Under the pieces are notes generated by a model. It was not told the origin of the DNA. It saw nothing but the letters and a program-made list of their open reading frames with translations, and did no database searches. Made by a program: the position numbers and the translations under genes. Shown in pieces: positions 1 through 9,930 of a stretch of 20,937 nucleotides of DNA; positions within the stretch are counted from its first letter, which is position 1, and every line of letters starts with the position of its first letter. The stretch comes from a virus, in IMG/VR virus record IMGVR_UViG_3300007539_000284, positions 1-20,937 of that record; one strand, written 5' to 3'.

Positions 1-620
1 ACAATCTCTGAGACATTGTTTGAATCCAGTTTTATCCTCTTGAATCTCTCAAACGATCCTACACTAATTGTTTCTACGTTAAACACGCCTGACACAATCC
101 TTCCGTAAGACCTGATCGCGTAATGAGTTGGCAGGCCGGTAGAACTATCGGTTCTTGCAGCAACAATCTCATTTGAGGGGTCGTCAAAGCGCACTTCTTC
201 GTCCAACATGAAAGTATTTCCAGAAGTAGAAGAAAGTTGTGTCCCCTTTCTCAACAGCGGTAGATAGGAAGTATCTGGTCCAAGACCAGATGTAGAGGCT
301 GGTACGATAACGTAAATTGCGACTGAACCGTAGGAAGACGGGTTGGCTTGATACTTGTACCCCATCTGCCTAGAGAGCCTAATGACATTGTTGTACTCAA
401 TTGCAGAATCCAAGTAAGACTCATTAACTTGGTAGTCCAGGTAAAACGATAGTATGTCGCCTATGTATGCAACTGTGTCCAACATCAAAGCTCCGAAAGA
501 AGCCTCGTTGAAATCTTTAAATGTATCCGGATAGTACCTCTTTGCGTGTTCTATCAGATCATTCTTTATACTATCGAACTCTCTACTCGTATACTTAATT
601 GGAGTCTTACGTGCTGGCAT
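1..620 (-). CDS. 6: Baseplate wedge protein, T4 gp6-like (partial, C-terminus off the left edge)
   Basis: I translated the minus strand from ATG at 620 and found an open frame of 206 residues with no stop before the edge. The start MPARKTPIKYTSREFDSIK, then ALMLDTVAYIGDILSFYLDYQVNE and the stretch around SAIEYNNVIRLSRQMGYK, is the classic N-terminus of T4 gp6 and baseplate J-like wedge proteins. Gp6 dimers form the ring that joins wedges into the hexagonal baseplate. T4 gp6 is about 660 residues, so roughly two thirds should lie beyond the window. An AGGAG lies 7 bases before the ATG, which supports this start. It is the last gene of the baseplate run seen here, 37 bases after gp25. The family call is from recognised sequence pattern, not a search. 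Confidence 0.9.
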   Translation of the reverse strand, partial: MPARKTPIKYTSREFDSIKNDLIEHAKRYYPDTFKDFNEASFGALMLDTVAYIGDILSFYLDYQVNESYLDSAIEYNNVIRLSRQMGYKYQANPSSYGSVAIYVIVPASTSGLGPDTSYLPLLRKGTQLSSTSGNTFMLDEEVRFDDPSNEIVAARTDSSTGLPTHYAIRSYGRIVSGVFNVETISVGSFERFKRIKLDSNNVSEI

Positions 621-657
621 TAAACTACTCCTGATCTCTATTAAATAGTATTGTTAT

Positions 658-1041
658 TTAATTTAATGGGATTTCTAGAGAATCGGCAACTGCCAATCTC
701 CTTATTATATAAGAGATCCTTACGCTAAGAAAGTTCTCAGATATATTTGGGTTAGTTTCGGTATTCCCAAAGCTAATTTGATCTATCTGAATGTACGGTA
801 GATACTTTTGGGTTTGCTCCCTAATTCTAGCCTCTATCTGTCCGTATGTGGATGGACCGTTGTTTTCAAAAAGGTAAGAGCGGATACCAACTCCAAACTC
901 TGGGTCCATAATTCTTTCCCCAGGACTAGTCAGAATTAGATGCTTGAAGTTTTGTTTTGCAACTTCTTTCAAGCTTTTTGTTAAAGCATACCCGTCATCC
1001 GGATCTAGACTCAGTGGCAGCTTTGGCGAAAACCCTGACAT
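658..1041 (-). CDS. 25: Baseplate wedge subunit, gp25-like (GPW_gp25 family)
   Basis: This 127-residue protein has the length of T4 gp25 (about 132). The central block GERIMDPEFGVGIRSYLFEN, followed by an amphipathic stretch ending in YLPYIQIDQI and a final beta strand VRISYIIRR, is the signature of the GPW/gp25 family. Members form the sheath-attachment part of the wedge in phage tails, and the family also includes the T6SS TssE protein. It starts 2 bases after the stop of the 2411-residue gene and is followed by gp6, so it sits in a translationally coupled baseplate operon. Family membership is clear; the exact assembly role is by analogy to T4. Confidence 0.93.
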   Translation of the reverse strand: MSGFSPKLPLSLDPDDGYALTKSLKEVAKQNFKHLILTSPGERIMDPEFGVGIRSYLFENNGPSTYGQIEARIREQTQKYLPYIQIDQISFGNTETNPNISENFLSVRISYIIRRLAVADSLEIPLN

Positions 1042-1043
1042 TG

Positions 1044-4000
1044 CTAGTCATCTCCATTCTTACAAGGTGCAGGTCTCAAGGAACTCCATTGCCACCACTT
1101 AAGCCCTGGGTTCAGGTCTGAATTAGAGCCTAAGTTGTCAATGTAAACCTCAGATGGATTCATGTAGTCCTTATCCCTGTAATCGTAACTAGTATAACAA
1201 GCAGCTTCTAATGTCTGTCTGGCCACTAATTTTGTATTTTTGAAGGAGTTTCTCATCCCCTCGTTACCACGCCAAGTGTTCATACCTCCATTCTTCCCTA
1301 GGCCGATCCAGCGACCACCACCTCTTTGGTTGTCGTTTGCCGTCGCAGCCCACCCATCTTCGACTCTGGCAAGGGAGGGCACAAATGTGTTCGCGCAGTA
1401 AAGAGCGAGTAAGTCCATGTATTTCGGCATGGGATAACAATGCTCAAACAAGGTTCTGTATTCTGGCGTTTCAACTAACAAGCATACCAAATCTTGTAAA
1501 TAATCATTATAAAGGCCCGCCTCGTAAGCATCGGCTGTTAACTGTATCTCTGCCGATGCCAATGGAATTACATTCTTATATATATCGCTAAATGCCTTGT
1601 GGGTGTAGCCAGTTTCATTTGGTACATCTGACAGAGCATCCGACATCTTGTCTGTAAGGCTTGAAACCCTAGCTGCACTTGGAACAAAGCTGATTCTTAA
1701 TCCAAAGTATACCTCGTCTTCTGCTAGAACTTCGCCTGTGTAAGCTGTCTGGGCGTCGAAGATATTGGAGACAAACCCGAAAAGCTTGAAAGTATTAGCC
1801 GTGTCTGTGGAGCCCTTGGAAACTAGGTACCTCTCAAGAACGAATGGGGCATTGGAATTGCCAATTAAAATGCTTGGTAAATCATATGGATGGATAGCAG
1901 CAGACACATCAGCGGCAAGAGACTCATAATAAGCAGCATTTGGCACGTCATACGGGCCTTCTTCTGTCGTTCCAATAGAACCACGAACAATGGTTGGGCT
2001 CTTCAAAATAACATCGTTAATATCACTGAATTCAGGATTGATGCTTTCTGAGAATATTTCTGTTGTCCTTGCATACTCGTCACGAATGTAGCGTCTAAGT
2101 ATAGTCTTGCAGCGCGATATAACAGGCGACTCGATAGCTTCTGGTAAACCAGTAGTCGGATTAATCCCGGTTGTGCTTTCAAAAATACTATCCCAGTTTT
2201 CTTTCCTACGCTTAGCAAGCCTTCTTGCAGAGCTTAAACCAGTAACCAACCCAGGAGGAATGTAAACCCAGTTATCCTCTACAAACTGGTTAATAAAATC
2301 TAGGGCTTCTTGCTCCTCAGGTGTAACATCTGTTATAATACCTTGATTAACTTTTATACCAAAGTTTTGAACAACTTGCTCTAAGAACAGCCACCAATAA
2401 TCTTCGTATTTTGGAACAAAGCGTTTGCCACGACCCACGTCTTTCATACCCTGCTCCATCTTGTCTATCACAAATTCAGATAACATATCGCCATAGTTAA
2501 ATTCTGATAGCGCCAGGTATTGCAAAACTGGGAGACTCTTCATTAAAACTTCGACAACATAAGTTCTTATTGTAGCGTATATTGTGCCTTCAATTATACC
2601 TAGAGAAGCCTTCGAAAGGTGCCTATCAAAAGGTAGTTCTCTGCCTTCGCTTACACCCTTGACCTTAAGGCCAGCCCTTTCATCCATGGGAATTTGAGAA
2701 CTAAATTCAGAACATACAGATTTTAGTGACGAGAAGTCTGGGAATGTGACGACATCGTTGCTGTCCTCGCAGGGGTTAAACTCAGGAATAATTTTCTGTG
2801 CTATTCTTAGATAGCCCTTGTTCATCGGCTGCTTAAGATAGAAAGGAGGATTTCCTTCAGAGCCACCGTATCTTTCAACGGCAGCCCCAATATCACCGCC
2901 AAACTCCTCTTCGTGGAAGTATTTTATAATCGGTGGTTTAGTGGCGTCAAAGCCATAGACAAACGGAGAGTCATCACTGTCCTCCGCAGCAACCAGTTCG
3001 GCCAAGCCCTCTAGAATTCTCTGGCTTGTCTTTTCAAACCCGGTAACCATAGGAGCCTCAACAGAGCCGTATCTTGTTTCAAATTCAGGTGTTCCAGCCG
3101 CGTCACCCCTAGGTGTATCTGGCTGCCCCAAGGTAGTATAAACACTATTCTGGACAAGAGCTTGGAAAGTAGAATCTGGACTAGATGAACCATCAATGTA
3201 ATACTCACTCAATATGTTGCTCTTAAAGTCTGAGACTGTATCGTCTACGGAGGACACAACGTTGAAAAATGCTATTACTTCCTCGTATGGGTCGCCACCT
3301 TCGTCTTTCCAGTTTTCGTTCTTCATATTTATTCTTAATCTATGCCCGTCCCAAGAATGTAGTTGTCCCTCAGGTGGGGTCGTCCAATAATCAAAACTAA
3401 ATGTAAATTGCATGGTATCTGGGTTGTCATAATCAAACCAGAATAAGTTAGTAGTATATCCTGAGTCCACGCTGTAAGGGGCGCTTAGCGTTATCAGGCT
3501 ATCTTGTAAATGCCCTGCAACCTTATCTGGTAGGCCGCCTAATGCTGGTGCCCTACCAGAAATTTCGTCTCCATCAGAATTGTTTCCGGTATTTTCTTCT
3601 GTTTCGCCGTCGCCTGTTGAGGATAGAGGGTTAAATAAGAATGGTAGCTTCCACAAATTACCTTCTGTAAATTCTCTTGGCCCTGTTACCCAACTATTGT
3701 GGTCCTTGGGGGATCCTGCGCCGTCTCCCCACTCATCTCTCGGTGGATAAGCTCTGGTGCCACGAGAGCCATATATATTTAGAACGGATGGCCCCAGGAT
3801 AGAATTCTGGAATCCTAGGTGCTGTCTATATCCTCTGCCTCTAGAGTCAGCCAGAACCATGTTTAAAAACCCTCTTTTACCAATAATATCCTCGGTAAAA
3901 GACAGGGACATTGTATCAAAAACGTTATTGTATATATTCTCTAGTGCGATTGTGTCCATCGGCATTTCGGAGGGTAGAAGACCTGGCTTGTCACTAGTTG

Positions 4001-7000
4001 GGTCCTTCATGATATCCGGAAGCACACTGTTGAAGATGCCAGCTTGTAGCAAGCTCATGAGGTCTTCTAGGTCGGCTACAGTCTGATCTCTTAGCACGCA
4101 TAGCTGATCCTCGATGCATCCCTCATCAACTCCCTTAGCGCGTAACGCTTCTGCTCTCGTAGCACGGAATACGTTAAGGAGGCCCAGATTATCACAAACT
4201 TCTCTAGAAACAGGTAGGTTTGTTGGGTTCTGGATACAAAGCTGCTCAAGATCGACAAAGACACCTATCGCTTTGAAGAATTCATGTACCGAATCTCTGT
4301 CAAATAGGCATTCTGTTAGTGTTGCTGTAACGGGATCAGTTCTAACAATTTCCACTATAAGGTCGTAAAGGTTGTCAGATCCCTCTCCGTTTATAAGATC
4401 AACAAGCTCACACTGTGTTACCACAGCCGCTACATTGTCCACTAAGCGGCCCATAGCGACCGCATCGGTGTAGCACCCCCTATTGGCTAGAAGATCTGTC
4501 AGAGCGCCGTCTACAAGCTCAGGGTCGATATCAGCATTGCCACATAGATTAGCCTTTAGGGCGTCTCGCAGGTTGAGGGGATCTGGTCCTCTCCTAGTCT
4601 TACAAAGTTCTTCTGCTATAATTTCCAATATTTTCTTTAGGATAAGGATGAGCAGGCGAATAAGAAGCTCCTCTAGAACCCTTAACGCATTATCAATTAG
4701 TGTTTTAGAAATACTATTGAACCTTATCTTAGGCAAGACAGGGATTGTAATGGAAGCCTGAAGTTCGCAGAAATCTATATTAACCCCAGGTAATTTAATG
4801 AATTCTTTTAGCGGTGGGTAAAAGAGCGGAGGCGCAATACAGAACTTATCTATCTTCTGCAAGATGTTGATTGCAATTCCAGCACCAGGAAGGTTGTTCA
4901 AGACATTTAATATTTCATCTAGATTTAACAAGTCGTTGACAACAAGATCATAGATTACATCTTTTAGTTGTCCATAGTCTTGCGGAGTTGCTGCTCTTTG
5001 TTCTCTACCCAATGATCCAACTTGGGCAGGTGGATCACTTAAAGATAACTCAGTCGTTACAGACCCTGGCGTTCTTGTTACACCAACAACAGCCTGGTCT
5101 CCCAAAGAGCCTAGTGGAACGTCTTTACTAGTGTAGCTGCTCTGCCTGTCGTATACTGGCTCTATGACGGCCCCGCCATCATCTAGGACCGTGACAGTGA
5201 CAAAGCCGGCCAAGAAAGGAAGCAGCTGCGGCGCGACTTCATTTATGGAAGCTATAATTACTTCCTGCGCCTCGGGTGATAAATTATTAATAAACTTTCC
5301 TATAAATTCATCATCCATACCCTTTACTGCTGCACCAACAATTAATGTAATTGCGTCGTCATACCCAAGAGCGTTTAAGATACAATCAACTGCAGCCTTG
5401 ATAAGATCAATCAAGCCACACATTCCTAGATTGTTTAGCATCCCTCCGTATAAATCACTTAACTCTTTATATCGCCCTCTTACCAAAAGCTCTGGTAAGT
5501 CATTGATAAACCTGTCGCTTGTTAGATATTCCTTTAGGGTCATATCTGTGATTTGAAGAGCGAAATCCGTCCTACCCTGATGCTCTAAAATCTTTCCATC
5601 AACAAGGGCACATGGGTTTGAGCTAAACTGAGATAGTAGTGCTCCCTTAATGTCGTTAATTTGGCTCTCCGCCCACTTCTGTCTTTGAATTGAGCTTCCA
5701 AATAGATTTGGTTCAAACACTCCGCTCGATAGCCCAGAAGCGCAGATCTCCTGCTCCAATTGCTTTATTGACTCGTTGCCATCTGCTACTGGTGAAGAGT
5801 TGTCTAGACCGTAAGTCTCTTCAATCTCTGGAAATCTGTACTTGTTTAGGATATCATACCAAGATACAGCTTCCCTAATCATCAAGTCGTTTTTCATGTT
5901 AGGTAGCTGTGATACATAAGCAGCAGTTGTCTTGTCGTTCATGGGAGAACGATTTATAAATGAATTAAAGCCCTTTTCTATCTGGATTGGAGAAGAGTTT
6001 TCTTTTTGCACTTTTATGTATTCGACTGCAAACTCTGGGCTAAAGCCAATCTCAATCCACTCTAGGTCTCTAATATCGTAACCCGACTCTCTCAGCAGAA
6101 GGTCAGTCTCCTTAAAGAAGCTCTCAATCCTCTTGGATTCTGTTGAAAAGTTTAAGCCCTTTATAGTCTTTCCTGTGTCGAGATGCCATTGGGCATAAAA
6201 CCTATCGTAAAGCCCAAATGCATAACTAACTTTATCAAATATATCTTCCATCTCTTGTGCCTTAAAGACTACAAAAGAGCGTTCCCCGGAGGAATAAGCA
6301 GGGGTAGGAGTACCCTCTTCAACCTTTGGCTGCCTCTCTGGTATCCTGTTGAATTCTTCAGCAGACACCGTAATCAAAACTTTTGTTTTTGCCTTTGGCC
6401 TAGGGGGGATATAGAATGTCTTCACCTTTGCGGTTCCAACAAAAGCGAGTCCGTCAAGGTACAGACCTTCACTGCCATTCGTTAGGGCGTCTCTAGATGA
6501 TAACGTTCTTTGGAATCCAGTTGTAATATTTGTAAATTCAGAATTAACTTCCTTGTTGTAGTAGTCAAGTAGCTTATTCAAAGCGTCTGGGATAAAAGTA
6601 TTGAAGTATTCTTCACTGCAGCTTGGAGGATCCGCCAGCATAACTATAGAATATTCACAAGTCTTCTGGTTTAAAAATGGCTCATCTTCTGATTGGTTTA
6701 GCCAGTTTGGGACTACAGCATCTGGATTTGGTATACAGCTCTGGTACGTCTCGACAAATACTTCCTCTCCGTCACCTAAGTCTCTGCACTGTCCGGGGTT
6801 AGCGTTACCAGGCCCAAGAGTAGGCAGCTCAGAATCTAACTCCACTGCCTCGCAGCCATAGCCGTCAGCCCCCCTAAGCAGTATCGCTTCGTTAAGCGCC
6901 TCGGTAGAGAGGGAGATAGAAGTGCTATGAGCCTCAAGAAAAGAATTCCAGTAGTTGGTTACCGTATAATCCAGAGTATCCACAAGAGGGTTTTCGTCAA

Positions 7001-8279
7001 AATAAAGCCTGTCTGCCATGGCTCTAAATATTTTTATATTACATTCGTTTGTTGTAAGTTCAGCGTCCGTGAAAGATCCGCCGTAAGGGGGGCTTCCGCT
7101 ACAAGCGTCCACGGATGTAGGGGAGCGGCCTGCGCCGGAAAAAACTTCAGATATAAATTCACTTCCGTCAACCGGCCCTAAACCTGCAGAATCTAAGATT
7201 TCAAGAGCCTTTTTCAGCCAGAATAAAAAGGCGTTGTAATCGGCATTCTCTATTTTAACAGAATGGCCAGACGGAGCATAGTGCAGTATCTGGAACGCTG
7301 TTGAACTTATAGCGCCACCAGATTGGCCATCGCCATCAAGGTTTTTTCCTCTAGGTTGTATAAAATCTACCTCATCATCAATAGAACTAACTGTATGGCC
7401 TACACCACCAACTGGCATGTACCTCACTCTGGCTGGGGATGAGGGGGGATTAAGGGCCCCGTTCCAAACGGAGTTATCTCCCGTATCTGAGCCTGCCCCT
7501 GACAGAGAATTGCTAGATCCTAAGCCAAGTTGTGTTCTTTCGCCATGACCCTCCGACCCTAATAGATCGTTTACCTCATACCCGTACCAGAACATTTGGT
7601 TCCACGTAAATGGATCCATGTCTGGCTTGAGAAACTCTCCTCCCTTTTCATCATGAATATGCAAGAACCCAGCTAAAACTTCTAGTATAAAGCCAAATTG
7701 CAAATATCCTTCTAACAACAAGGCAGTATCTTTAAGTTCTAGTTTTCCCGATGTCCAGTTAGTCCATGGGTTATCCCTTCTAGGGATGTCTCCTCTATCC
7801 TGCTCAGTGTACCTAGTTTCTCTTAGTTGAAGCATCGGATGAACTATTAGCCCACCTGCTATGTCAAGCCAACCATCGTTAGCCCCCGTAGTATTCTTCC
7901 AATGTCCAGTTTGATAATCGTCAAAGGCATCCCATTTTGGCCCTTTTATATAAAAAGGGAGAGCCGTATCCCAATTTGTTATATTCCTGGCGTGATCGAC
8001 GTTAAGATTATTCCATGCATCTCCACCTTTCCATATTCCTATTTTCGGGTCTACGTTGCTTACTGCTCTGTTTTGACCGTCATCCACAGAGTTCCAGCTT
8101 CTACTTCCCGTACTGCTATTTCCGCCACCTTGTGTCCCATCTTCAAAAGGATTTTTATCTCCGCTAGGTCTAGAGAGATTCTCTGTTCCATACTTTGACT
8201 TAAAAGAATGGATTAAGTTTCTAGCATAAAAGATAAATGGATCACCTTCAAATATTGCAATTTCTGGACATGTTGGCAT
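1044..8279 (-). CDS. Giant virion structural protein candidate (2411 aa), baseplate-associated
   Basis: A single uninterrupted frame of 2411 residues, ATG at 8279 preceded by AGGA about 7 bases upstream. I do not recognise a catalytic domain. The N-terminal 300 residues are rich in Gly, Ser, Asn, Asp and Trp, as in surface-exposed beta-rich virion proteins. Residues about 950-1040 and 1190-1225 are hydrophobic and helical; the latter includes RLLILILKKILEIIAEEL. The C-terminal half returns to polar, aromatic-rich sequence. I count about 30 cysteines spread along the chain, many for a protein made in the cytoplasm. It lies between the spike gene and gp25, so a role in the baseplate or its periphery is inferred. 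T4-like marine phages carry large virion proteins near gp6 and gp25, some annotated VrlC; I cannot confirm homology. A tape-measure role is less likely because the chain is not a long coiled coil. Confidence 0.75.
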   Translation of the reverse strand: MPTCPEIAIFEGDPFIFYARNLIHSFKSKYGTENLSRPSGDKNPFEDGTQGGGNSSTGSRSWNSVDDGQNRAVSNVDPKIGIWKGGDAWNNLNVDHARNITNWDTALPFYIKGPKWDAFDDYQTGHWKNTTGANDGWLDIAGGLIVHPMLQLRETRYTEQDRGDIPRRDNPWTNWTSGKLELKDTALLLEGYLQFGFILEVLAGFLHIHDEKGGEFLKPDMDPFTWNQMFWYGYEVNDLLGSEGHGERTQLGLGSSNSLSGAGSDTGDNSVWNGALNPPSSPARVRYMPVGGVGHTVSSIDDEVDFIQPRGKNLDGDGQSGGAISSTAFQILHYAPSGHSVKIENADYNAFLFWLKKALEILDSAGLGPVDGSEFISEVFSGAGRSPTSVDACSGSPPYGGSFTDAELTTNECNIKIFRAMADRLYFDENPLVDTLDYTVTNYWNSFLEAHSTSISLSTEALNEAILLRGADGYGCEAVELDSELPTLGPGNANPGQCRDLGDGEEVFVETYQSCIPNPDAVVPNWLNQSEDEPFLNQKTCEYSIVMLADPPSCSEEYFNTFIPDALNKLLDYYNKEVNSEFTNITTGFQRTLSSRDALTNGSEGLYLDGLAFVGTAKVKTFYIPPRPKAKTKVLITVSAEEFNRIPERQPKVEEGTPTPAYSSGERSFVVFKAQEMEDIFDKVSYAFGLYDRFYAQWHLDTGKTIKGLNFSTESKRIESFFKETDLLLRESGYDIRDLEWIEIGFSPEFAVEYIKVQKENSSPIQIEKGFNSFINRSPMNDKTTAAYVSQLPNMKNDLMIREAVSWYDILNKYRFPEIEETYGLDNSSPVADGNESIKQLEQEICASGLSSGVFEPNLFGSSIQRQKWAESQINDIKGALLSQFSSNPCALVDGKILEHQGRTDFALQITDMTLKEYLTSDRFINDLPELLVRGRYKELSDLYGGMLNNLGMCGLIDLIKAAVDCILNALGYDDAITLIVGAAVKGMDDEFIGKFINNLSPEAQEVIIASINEVAPQLLPFLAGFVTVTVLDDGGAVIEPVYDRQSSYTSKDVPLGSLGDQAVVGVTRTPGSVTTELSLSDPPAQVGSLGREQRAATPQDYGQLKDVIYDLVVNDLLNLDEILNVLNNLPGAGIAINILQKIDKFCIAPPLFYPPLKEFIKLPGVNIDFCELQASITIPVLPKIRFNSISKTLIDNALRVLEELLIRLLILILKKILEIIAEELCKTRRGPDPLNLRDALKANLCGNADIDPELVDGALTDLLANRGCYTDAVAMGRLVDNVAAVVTQCELVDLINGEGSDNLYDLIVEIVRTDPVTATLTECLFDRDSVHEFFKAIGVFVDLEQLCIQNPTNLPVSREVCDNLGLLNVFRATRAEALRAKGVDEGCIEDQLCVLRDQTVADLEDLMSLLQAGIFNSVLPDIMKDPTSDKPGLLPSEMPMDTIALENIYNNVFDTMSLSFTEDIIGKRGFLNMVLADSRGRGYRQHLGFQNSILGPSVLNIYGSRGTRAYPPRDEWGDGAGSPKDHNSWVTGPREFTEGNLWKLPFLFNPLSSTGDGETEENTGNNSDGDEISGRAPALGGLPDKVAGHLQDSLITLSAPYSVDSGYTTNLFWFDYDNPDTMQFTFSFDYWTTPPEGQLHSWDGHRLRINMKNENWKDEGGDPYEEVIAFFNVVSSVDDTVSDFKSNILSEYYIDGSSSPDSTFQALVQNSVYTTLGQPDTPRGDAAGTPEFETRYGSVEAPMVTGFEKTSQRILEGLAELVAAEDSDDSPFVYGFDATKPPIIKYFHEEEFGGDIGAAVERYGGSEGNPPFYLKQPMNKGYLRIAQKIIPEFNPCEDSNDVVTFPDFSSLKSVCSEFSSQIPMDERAGLKVKGVSEGRELPFDRHLSKASLGIIEGTIYATIRTYVVEVLMKSLPVLQYLALSEFNYGDMLSEFVIDKMEQGMKDVGRGKRFVPKYEDYWWLFLEQVVQNFGIKVNQGIITDVTPEEQEALDFINQFVEDNWVYIPPGLVTGLSSARRLAKRRKENWDSIFESTTGINPTTGLPEAIESPVISRCKTILRRYIRDEYARTTEIFSESINPEFSDINDVILKSPTIVRGSIGTTEEGPYDVPNAAYYESLAADVSAAIHPYDLPSILIGNSNAPFVLERYLVSKGSTDTANTFKLFGFVSNIFDAQTAYTGEVLAEDEVYFGLRISFVPSAARVSSLTDKMSDALSDVPNETGYTHKAFSDIYKNVIPLASAEIQLTADAYEAGLYNDYLQDLVCLLVETPEYRTLFEHCYPMPKYMDLLALYCANTFVPSLARVEDGWAATANDNQRGGGRWIGLGKNGGMNTWRGNEGMRNSFKNTKLVARQTLEAACYTSYDYRDKDYMNPSEVYIDNLGSNSDLNPGLKWWQWSSLRPAPCKNGDD

Positions 8280-8288
8280 ATTCTGTTC

Positions 8289-9344
8289 CTAGTTTGTTTT
8301 ATTATACCTTGATAGGATGTAAATGGGGCTAGTAGGCTTTAACCAGTTATAGTTAGTTTGTATTTTAGTTTGTATTTCACCTAAAACAGTCTTAACCGTT
8401 GTGTCTTGAGTTGTACCTATAATATTTTTTATTGCTTGTGGAGTTAACGATTTGAAGTCTGGCAAGGCAACTGCGGGCGCGGCAGTGGCAACCTCGTGTG
8501 TATGTGTTGCCACACTTGCATTAAATTGCATCTGATAATTGGCGAATGACACGACGGCGTTCTGCAAATTCTGTATTTCCTCAAGTAGGTCTTCTAAAAA
8601 TCCCACAAGAAAATCTCCCTTAACAAGTGGCTGTACTTTGTTGTAGCCAGAGCCTATCTGTGCGGGTGTTGCTGCCCCTGAAAAGCCTGAGGGATCGACA
8701 GTGCCTACATCCATATTCGCAATAAGGTGAATACCACTTTTTGATTGGATATCCCCTCCCTGCGAGTTTGTCTCAGATTGCTTGCCAGAATTAGAAGTCC
8801 TAGCATTTGTATAAATCCTTACTCCCTCTCTACCAACAATTCTGACCGCGTCTGCCTTAATGCCTATGGCAGATCTGTTTTCTGAGGGCAGTATTGCATT
8901 CGGAATATCTTCCGGGAGATTAAAGTATCTATCTATATCTCCACGCTGCGTAAGATAAATTCTTGCTGCATCAGTAAAGAAGTTGGGACCAACAATCTGT
9001 CCGTGTTTAGGCTCTGGGCCACCACTGCCAACAACTATATCTATAGACCCTGCTGCGGTTGCTCCACGGCCCCCATAGCCACTAAGGCCCTCTCTCGTGT
9101 GTCTATCTCTGCCAAATACGATTCTATGTCTTCCCCAGTGAGTTGCTTTCCTTGGTAGTACCACTTCAACCTCTGTAGGTTCATATGCAACAAGAGGCTC
9201 CTCTAGTTCAGTGCCTCCCTGACCAGGTAATAAAACTTTTTCACCAGAAGCCATTCTTGCTAGTATTTCTTCGTCTAGCTGTTCTAGTTGTTTCTTTTTA
9301 GAGGCAGGAAAGCCTTTAAAACTTCTTGCCTTATTTTTAGCCAT
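8289..9344 (-). CDS. Baseplate spike-like protein with beta-helix and HxH tip motif
   Basis: This protein of 351 residues starts at ATG 9344, which has AGGAGGTGG 5 bases upstream; a longer frame exists to 9380 but lacks such support and would lengthen the overlap with the upstream gene from 8 to 44 bases. Residues 1-80 are basic and polar. Residues 115-235 hold repeated short beta strands such as GIKADAVRIVGREGVRIYT and SKSGIHLIAN, typical of trimeric beta-helical spikes. Residues 240-275 look like a helical coiled segment. An HTH triplet at 281-283 (THTHEVATAAP) resembles the HxH motif that binds iron at the tip of P2 gpV-type spikes. It lies directly after the OB-fold candidate gene, so the pair may share the job of T4 gp5. 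No lysozyme domain is visible. The role is inferred from architecture and location. Confidence 0.65.
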   Translation of the reverse strand: MAKNKARSFKGFPASKKKQLEQLDEEILARMASGEKVLLPGQGGTELEEPLVAYEPTEVEVVLPRKATHWGRHRIVFGRDRHTREGLSGYGGRGATAAGSIDIVVGSGGPEPKHGQIVGPNFFTDAARIYLTQRGDIDRYFNLPEDIPNAILPSENRSAIGIKADAVRIVGREGVRIYTNARTSNSGKQSETNSQGGDIQSKSGIHLIANMDVGTVDPSGFSGAATPAQIGSGYNKVQPLVKGDFLVGFLEDLLEEIQNLQNAVVSFANYQMQFNASVATHTHEVATAAPAVALPDFKSLTPQAIKNIIGTTQDTTVKTVLGEIQTKIQTNYNWLKPTSPIYILSRYNKTN

Positions 9345-9930
9345 TAGAACCACCTCCTGCGGGGTTACTAACTTCCGCATTTGTTACAACAGGGGATTCA
9401 GGAGACTCCATTGCTTCTCTAGCAGATGTTTGTGCTTTTAACGCTGCTATCTGTTTTGGATCTAATATACCAAGATATTCACCGTATTGTCCTTGCCCAT
9501 TAGTAAAGAACTTTACTTTTACGCGGTTACCGGGCTGGGGGATGGTATTATTGTTCTGCAAGCTATAAAATATTGGATGCATAGCGATAGCAAGATTCCT
9601 GTTAGACTCACAAAATTCTCTATCTGGCTTTGGCAGACTAGCATGTAATTTTGGTACCCTTGCGTGTACCTTTACTAAAAATTTATTTTCATCTGTTTCC
9701 TCGACACCAGGGATTTCACCAGTCGGATCTGCAATTGCGGCCAAGCATATTGCTTCGTAATCAGTTTGACCATCATCGGTCAGGGCATCAGAATAAATCT
9801 TTCCAATTGCCTCAGCAACAGATTCAAAAGTTCCCTCTGTGTAACGGTTCTTCTTCAATACGAATCTTGAGTTCGTATTGTCGTTGAGTGCATTGATCTG
9901 AGCTTTCTGTAGGATTTCTTCTAGAGTCAT
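9337..9930 (-). CDS. Baseplate hub/OB-fold-like protein
   Basis: The protein has 197 residues. ATG at 9930 shares its A with the TAA of the preceding gene (TAATG), indicating coupling. Residues 1-75 are helical and polar. The centre, KFLVKVHARVPKLHASLPKP and later NTIPQPGNRVKVKFF followed by GQGQYGEYLGIL, reads like the strands of an OB fold as in gp5/VgrG hub proteins, where a short basic barrel carries the spike. The last 45 residues are low complexity, Ala/Ser/Pro/Gly-rich, suggesting a flexible tail. It overlaps the spike gene by 8 bases. The OB-fold call is a judgement from strand pattern and context; it could also be another small baseplate protein. Confidence 0.55.
   Translation of the reverse strand: MTLEEILQKAQINALNDNTNSRFVLKKNRYTEGTFESVAEAIGKIYSDALTDDGQTDYEAICLAAIADPTGEIPGVEETDENKFLVKVHARVPKLHASLPKPDREFCESNRNLAIAMHPIFYSLQNNNTIPQPGNRVKVKFFTNGQGQYGEYLGILDPKQIAALKAQTSAREAMESPESPVVTNAEVSNPAGGGSNG

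Noticed and set aside
5164-5556. Plus-strand open frames within the 2411-residue gene, such as this 130-residue one
   Set aside because: They are shadows of the long minus-strand gene, with low-complexity Ser/Arg/Ile sequence and no ribosome-binding site or recognisable domain.
8485-8513. Inverted repeat GTGGCAAC/GTTGCCAC
   Set aside because: It falls inside the spike coding region at the HTH motif codons, with a 13-base loop and no T-run. Codon use is enough to explain it.
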